Shown here: one piece after another, positions 61,809 through 64,000 of the stretch
How positions within the stretch are numbered: the first letter of the stretch is position 1
How the letters are laid out: each line of letters starts with the position of its first letter
Assembly (NCBI RefSeq): GCF_006352025.1
Contig: NZ_CP040936.1
Location: 1,054,001-1,118,000 of the forward strand
Length of the DNA: 64,000 bases
Reading direction: 5' to 3'
DNA from: Hymenobacter sp. DG01
GTDB taxonomy: Bacteria > Bacteroidota > Bacteroidia > Cytophagales > Hymenobacteraceae
Translations under genes and position numbers: made by a program
The notes under the pieces: generated by a model
The model's database searches: none
What the model was told of the DNA's origin: nothing
What the model saw: the letters and a program-made list of their open reading frames with translations, nothing else

Positions 61809-64000
61809 TTAGGCGTGGGCGGGTTCCAGGGTTTCGGTGGGCTCGGCGAGCTGCTTGCGCTGCTTCTTTTCCTTCTTGTCCCGGCCGGCGAATAACACGT
61901 AGAGACCCGGAATCAGAATCACGCCGAACAGGGTGCCGATGAACATACCGCCGGCCGCGGCCGTGCCGATGGAGCGGTTGCCCAAGGCGCCCGCGCCGGT
62001 GGCAATGGTCAGGGGAATCAGGCCGGCAATGAAGGCGAAGGAGGTCATCAGGATGGGGCGCAGGCGGGAGTAGCCGCCCTGCACGGCCGCTTCCAGGGCC
62101 GAGAGGCCTTCTTTGCGCTTGAGCACCGCAAACTCAATGATGAGGATGGCGTTCTTGCCCAGCAGACCAATGAGCATGACCAGGGAAACCTGGGCGTAGA
62201 TGTTGTTTTCCAGGCCCAGCAGCTTCAGGAAGAGGAAGGCTCCGAAGATGCCCGTTGGCAGGCTTAGGATAACCGGCAGGGGTAGCAGGAAGCTTTCGTA
62301 CTGGGCTGCCAGCAGCAGGTACACGAACAAGAGTACCACGGCAAACACGTAGATGGCCTGGTCGCCGCTCAGAATTTGCTCCCTGGTCATGCCGCTCCAC
62401 TCGTAGCTGTATCCGCGGGGCAGCTCCTTGGCCGCTACCTCTTCAATGGTCTTAATTACGTCGCCCGACGAGAAACCGGGGGCGGCGTCGCCGTTGAGCA
62501 TGGCCGAGGTGTACATGTTGTAGCGGGTGAGCTGCTCGGGACCGTACACACGCTCCAAACGCACAAACGAGGAGTAGGGCACCATCTCGTTTCGGTCGTT
62601 TTTCACGTACATTTTTAGCACGTCTTCGGGGCTGGTGCGGTAGCCGGGGGCGGCCTGCACCATCACTTTGTACATCTGCCCGAAACGGATAAAGTTGGAA
62701 GCGTAGAAGGAGCCCATCAGGGTTTGGAGGGTACTCATGGCCTTGTCCACGGTCACGCCTTTCTTGGCCGCCTGGTCCTGATCGACATGGATAAGATACT
62801 GGGGGAAGCTGGCGTCGAAGCCGGTAAAGGCCCCGCCCACAGCTGGCGTGCTGGTGAGGGCCGTGATGAACTTTTCGGCTACCTGGGCCGTGGCGGGCAA
62901 GTCGCCGCGGCCGGTTTTGTCGAGCAGGCGCAGCTCGAAGCCGCTGGAGTTACCGAAGCCCGGCACGGTAGGCGGCGGGAAGAACTGAATGTCGGCGTCG
63001 TTGATGTGCTTGGTTTGCTCGTTGAGTTGGGCAATCAGGTCGGTTACCGACTCCTTGCGGTCGTCCCAGGTCTTGAGGTTAATCATGCCCATGCCGTAGG
63101 AGGCACCGGCTACCTCGTTCATGAGGCTGTAGCCGGCCAGCGTCGAAACCGATTCTACCGGGCCCAACTTGGCTGCTACCTTCTGGATTTCGTCGAGCAC
63201 TTTCTCAGTGCGCTCCACGGTAGCGCCGGGCGGGGTGGTCACGTTCACGTAAATCATGCCCTGATCCTCGGTTGGGATAAAGCCGGCGGGCAGGATGGAG
63301 TTCACGCCCCAGGTAGCCAGGCAGAAGCCAATGAGCAAGCCAATGGTGATGATGCGGCGGTTGGCCACTGTGCGCACCAGCCACTGGTAGCGAGTGGCCA
63401 GGGCCTCGTAGCGACGGTTGAAGCCAGCAAAGAATCGGTCCATCAGTCCTTGCTTTTTGGTTTCGCCGTGCGCTACCGGCTTGAGCAGCAGGGCGCACAG
63501 GGCTGGCGTCAGGGTCAGGGCATTCACGCCTGAAATGACGATGGAAATAGCCAGCGTGAGCGAGAACTGCCGGTAGAACACGCCCACCGGGCCTTCCATG
63601 AACGACACCGGCACGAATACCGCCGACATTACCAGAGTAATGGCCACAATGGCGCCCCCAATTTCCGACATGGCTTCCAGGGTAGCGTCCATAGCGGAAA
63701 GGTGCTTCTCGTGCATTTTGGCGTGCACGGCTTCCACCACCACAATGGCGTTATCAACCACAATACCGATGGCCAGCACCAGGGCAAACAGGGTAAGCAG
63801 GTTGATGGAGAAGCCCAGCAGCTGCATGAAAAACAGCGTACCGATAAGGGCCACCGGCACCGCCAGGGCCGGAATCAGCGTGGAGCGCCAGTCCTGCAGG
63901 AACAGGTACACGACCACAAACACCAGCAGAAAGGCCTCTACCAGGGTGCGCATTACCTCATGAATCGAGGCATCGAGGAAGCGCGATACGTCGTAGGCCA
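61809..64000 (-). CDS. RND multidrug efflux pump, HAE1 family (5' end outside window)
   Basis: C-terminal 730 residues of an AcrB-like inner-membrane pump. The frame runs past the right edge: residues AYDVSRFLDASIHEV, the region just before TM2, are the first seen. Proton-relay Asp in LALVLAIGIVVDNAIVVVEAV, porter domains, then TM7-TM12 with RPILMTSFAFIAGLIPL. It ends EPTETLEPAHA. The periplasmic adaptor gene should lie upstream, beyond the window. Substrates unknown. Confidence 0.93.
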   Translation of the reverse strand, partial: AYDVSRFLDASIHEVMRTLVEAFLLVFVVVYLFLQDWRSTLIPALAVPVALIGTLFFMQLLGFSINLLTLFALVLAIGIVVDNAIVVVEAVHAKMHEKHLSAMDATLEAMSEIGGAIVAITLVMSAVFVPVSFMEGPVGVFYRQFSLTLAISIVISGVNALTLTPALCALLLKPVAHGETKKQGLMDRFFAGFNRRYEALATRYQWLVRTVANRRIITIGLLIGFCLATWGVNSILPAGFIPTEDQGMIYVNVTTPPGATVERTEKVLDEIQKVAAKLGPVESVSTLAGYSLMNEVAGASYGMGMINLKTWDDRKESVTDLIAQLNEQTKHINDADIQFFPPPTVPGFGNSSGFELRLLDKTGRGDLPATAQVAEKFITALTSTPAVGGAFTGFDASFPQYLIHVDQDQAAKKGVTVDKAMSTLQTLMGSFYASNFIRFGQMYKVMVQAAPGYRTSPEDVLKMYVKNDRNEMVPYSSFVRLERVYGPEQLTRYNMYTSAMLNGDAAPGFSSGDVIKTIEEVAAKELPRGYSYEWSGMTREQILSGDQAIYVFAVVLLFVYLLLAAQYESFLLPLPVILSLPTGIFGAFLFLKLLGLENNIYAQVSLVMLIGLLGKNAILIIEFAVLKRKEGLSALEAAVQGGYSRLRPILMTSFAFIAGLIPLTIATGAGALGNRSIGTAAAGGMFIGTLFGVILIPGLYVLFAGRDKKEKKQRKQLAEPTETLEPAHA

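Noticed and set aside
1..64000. tRNA or rRNA genes
   Set aside because: No T-arm-like GGTTCGA context with matching acceptor stem and no rRNA-like sequence was noticed; a covariance search was not possible here.

Overview
The window is a contiguous piece of a GC-rich (about 60%) Bacteroidota chromosome, most like Hymenobacter or a close Cytophagales relative. This rests on TAnnTTTG promoter boxes upstream of several genes, the long three-domain IspG, a type III glutamine synthetase, a Bacteroidota-type (T6SSiii) type VI secretion locus, a CrtA-like carotenoid oxygenase, many SPII lipoproteins and weak Shine-Dalgarno usage. The genus is an inference. No rRNA, tRNA, CRISPR array, transposase or phage gene was seen.

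Left part (1-23.2 kb), mostly housekeeping: a 3'-truncated mtaB, a small hypothetical, an LtaS-type sulfatase, glnN, three small unknowns, a quinone oxidoreductase, Rossmann-fold epimerases, two thiol-disulfide proteins, ispG, a lower-GC pair of unknown genes, a long-chain acyl-CoA ligase, a 57-aa membrane protein, a YjbR-like protein, an Rrf2 regulator with a YwnB-like reductase (the two share an identical 21-bp palindrome), and leuS with an unusual internal insertion.

Middle (23.2-43.7 kb), the accessory core: a T6SSiii locus. Structural genes are tssG (-), tssN-tssK-tssO-tssE-tssF (+), clpV/tssH (-, broken by a one-base frameshift), and tssB-tssC-tssD (+). Next comes a minus-strand payload island, read right to left: an L,D-transpeptidase-fold protein without signal peptide, two tandem paralogous lipoproteins, vgrG (tssI), an unknown 306-aa gene overlapping a DUF4280 PAAR-like spike gene, a DUF2931-like lipoprotein, and a DUF2235 (Tle1-like) lipase. 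I read this as two effector/immunity sets around one VgrG/PAAR spike. The transpeptidase set with doubled candidate immunity lipoproteins is the best candidate for an undescribed system.

Right part (43.7-64 kb): a CrtA-like gene, a pyridoxamine-oxidase-like stress protein, ACP phosphodiesterase, SlyD, an SMP-30-like lipoprotein, an isoaspartyl peptidase gene frameshifted in a six-base homopolymer, an IGHMBP2-like helicase, two AT-rich lipoprotein genes, VOC, NmrA and AraC genes, two aldo/keto reductases, a DUF1810 protein, a YgjP-like metallopeptidase, a secreted PPC-domain protein, and a TolC plus RND efflux pair running off the right edge.

Long perfect or near-perfect inverted repeats sit at many gene ends. 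They fall into at least two families: one with TGTCAT...ATGACA termini, and one built around a CCCCTCCTCA/TGAGGAGGGG core. They probably act as bidirectional terminators and look like mobile REP/MITE-type repeats.
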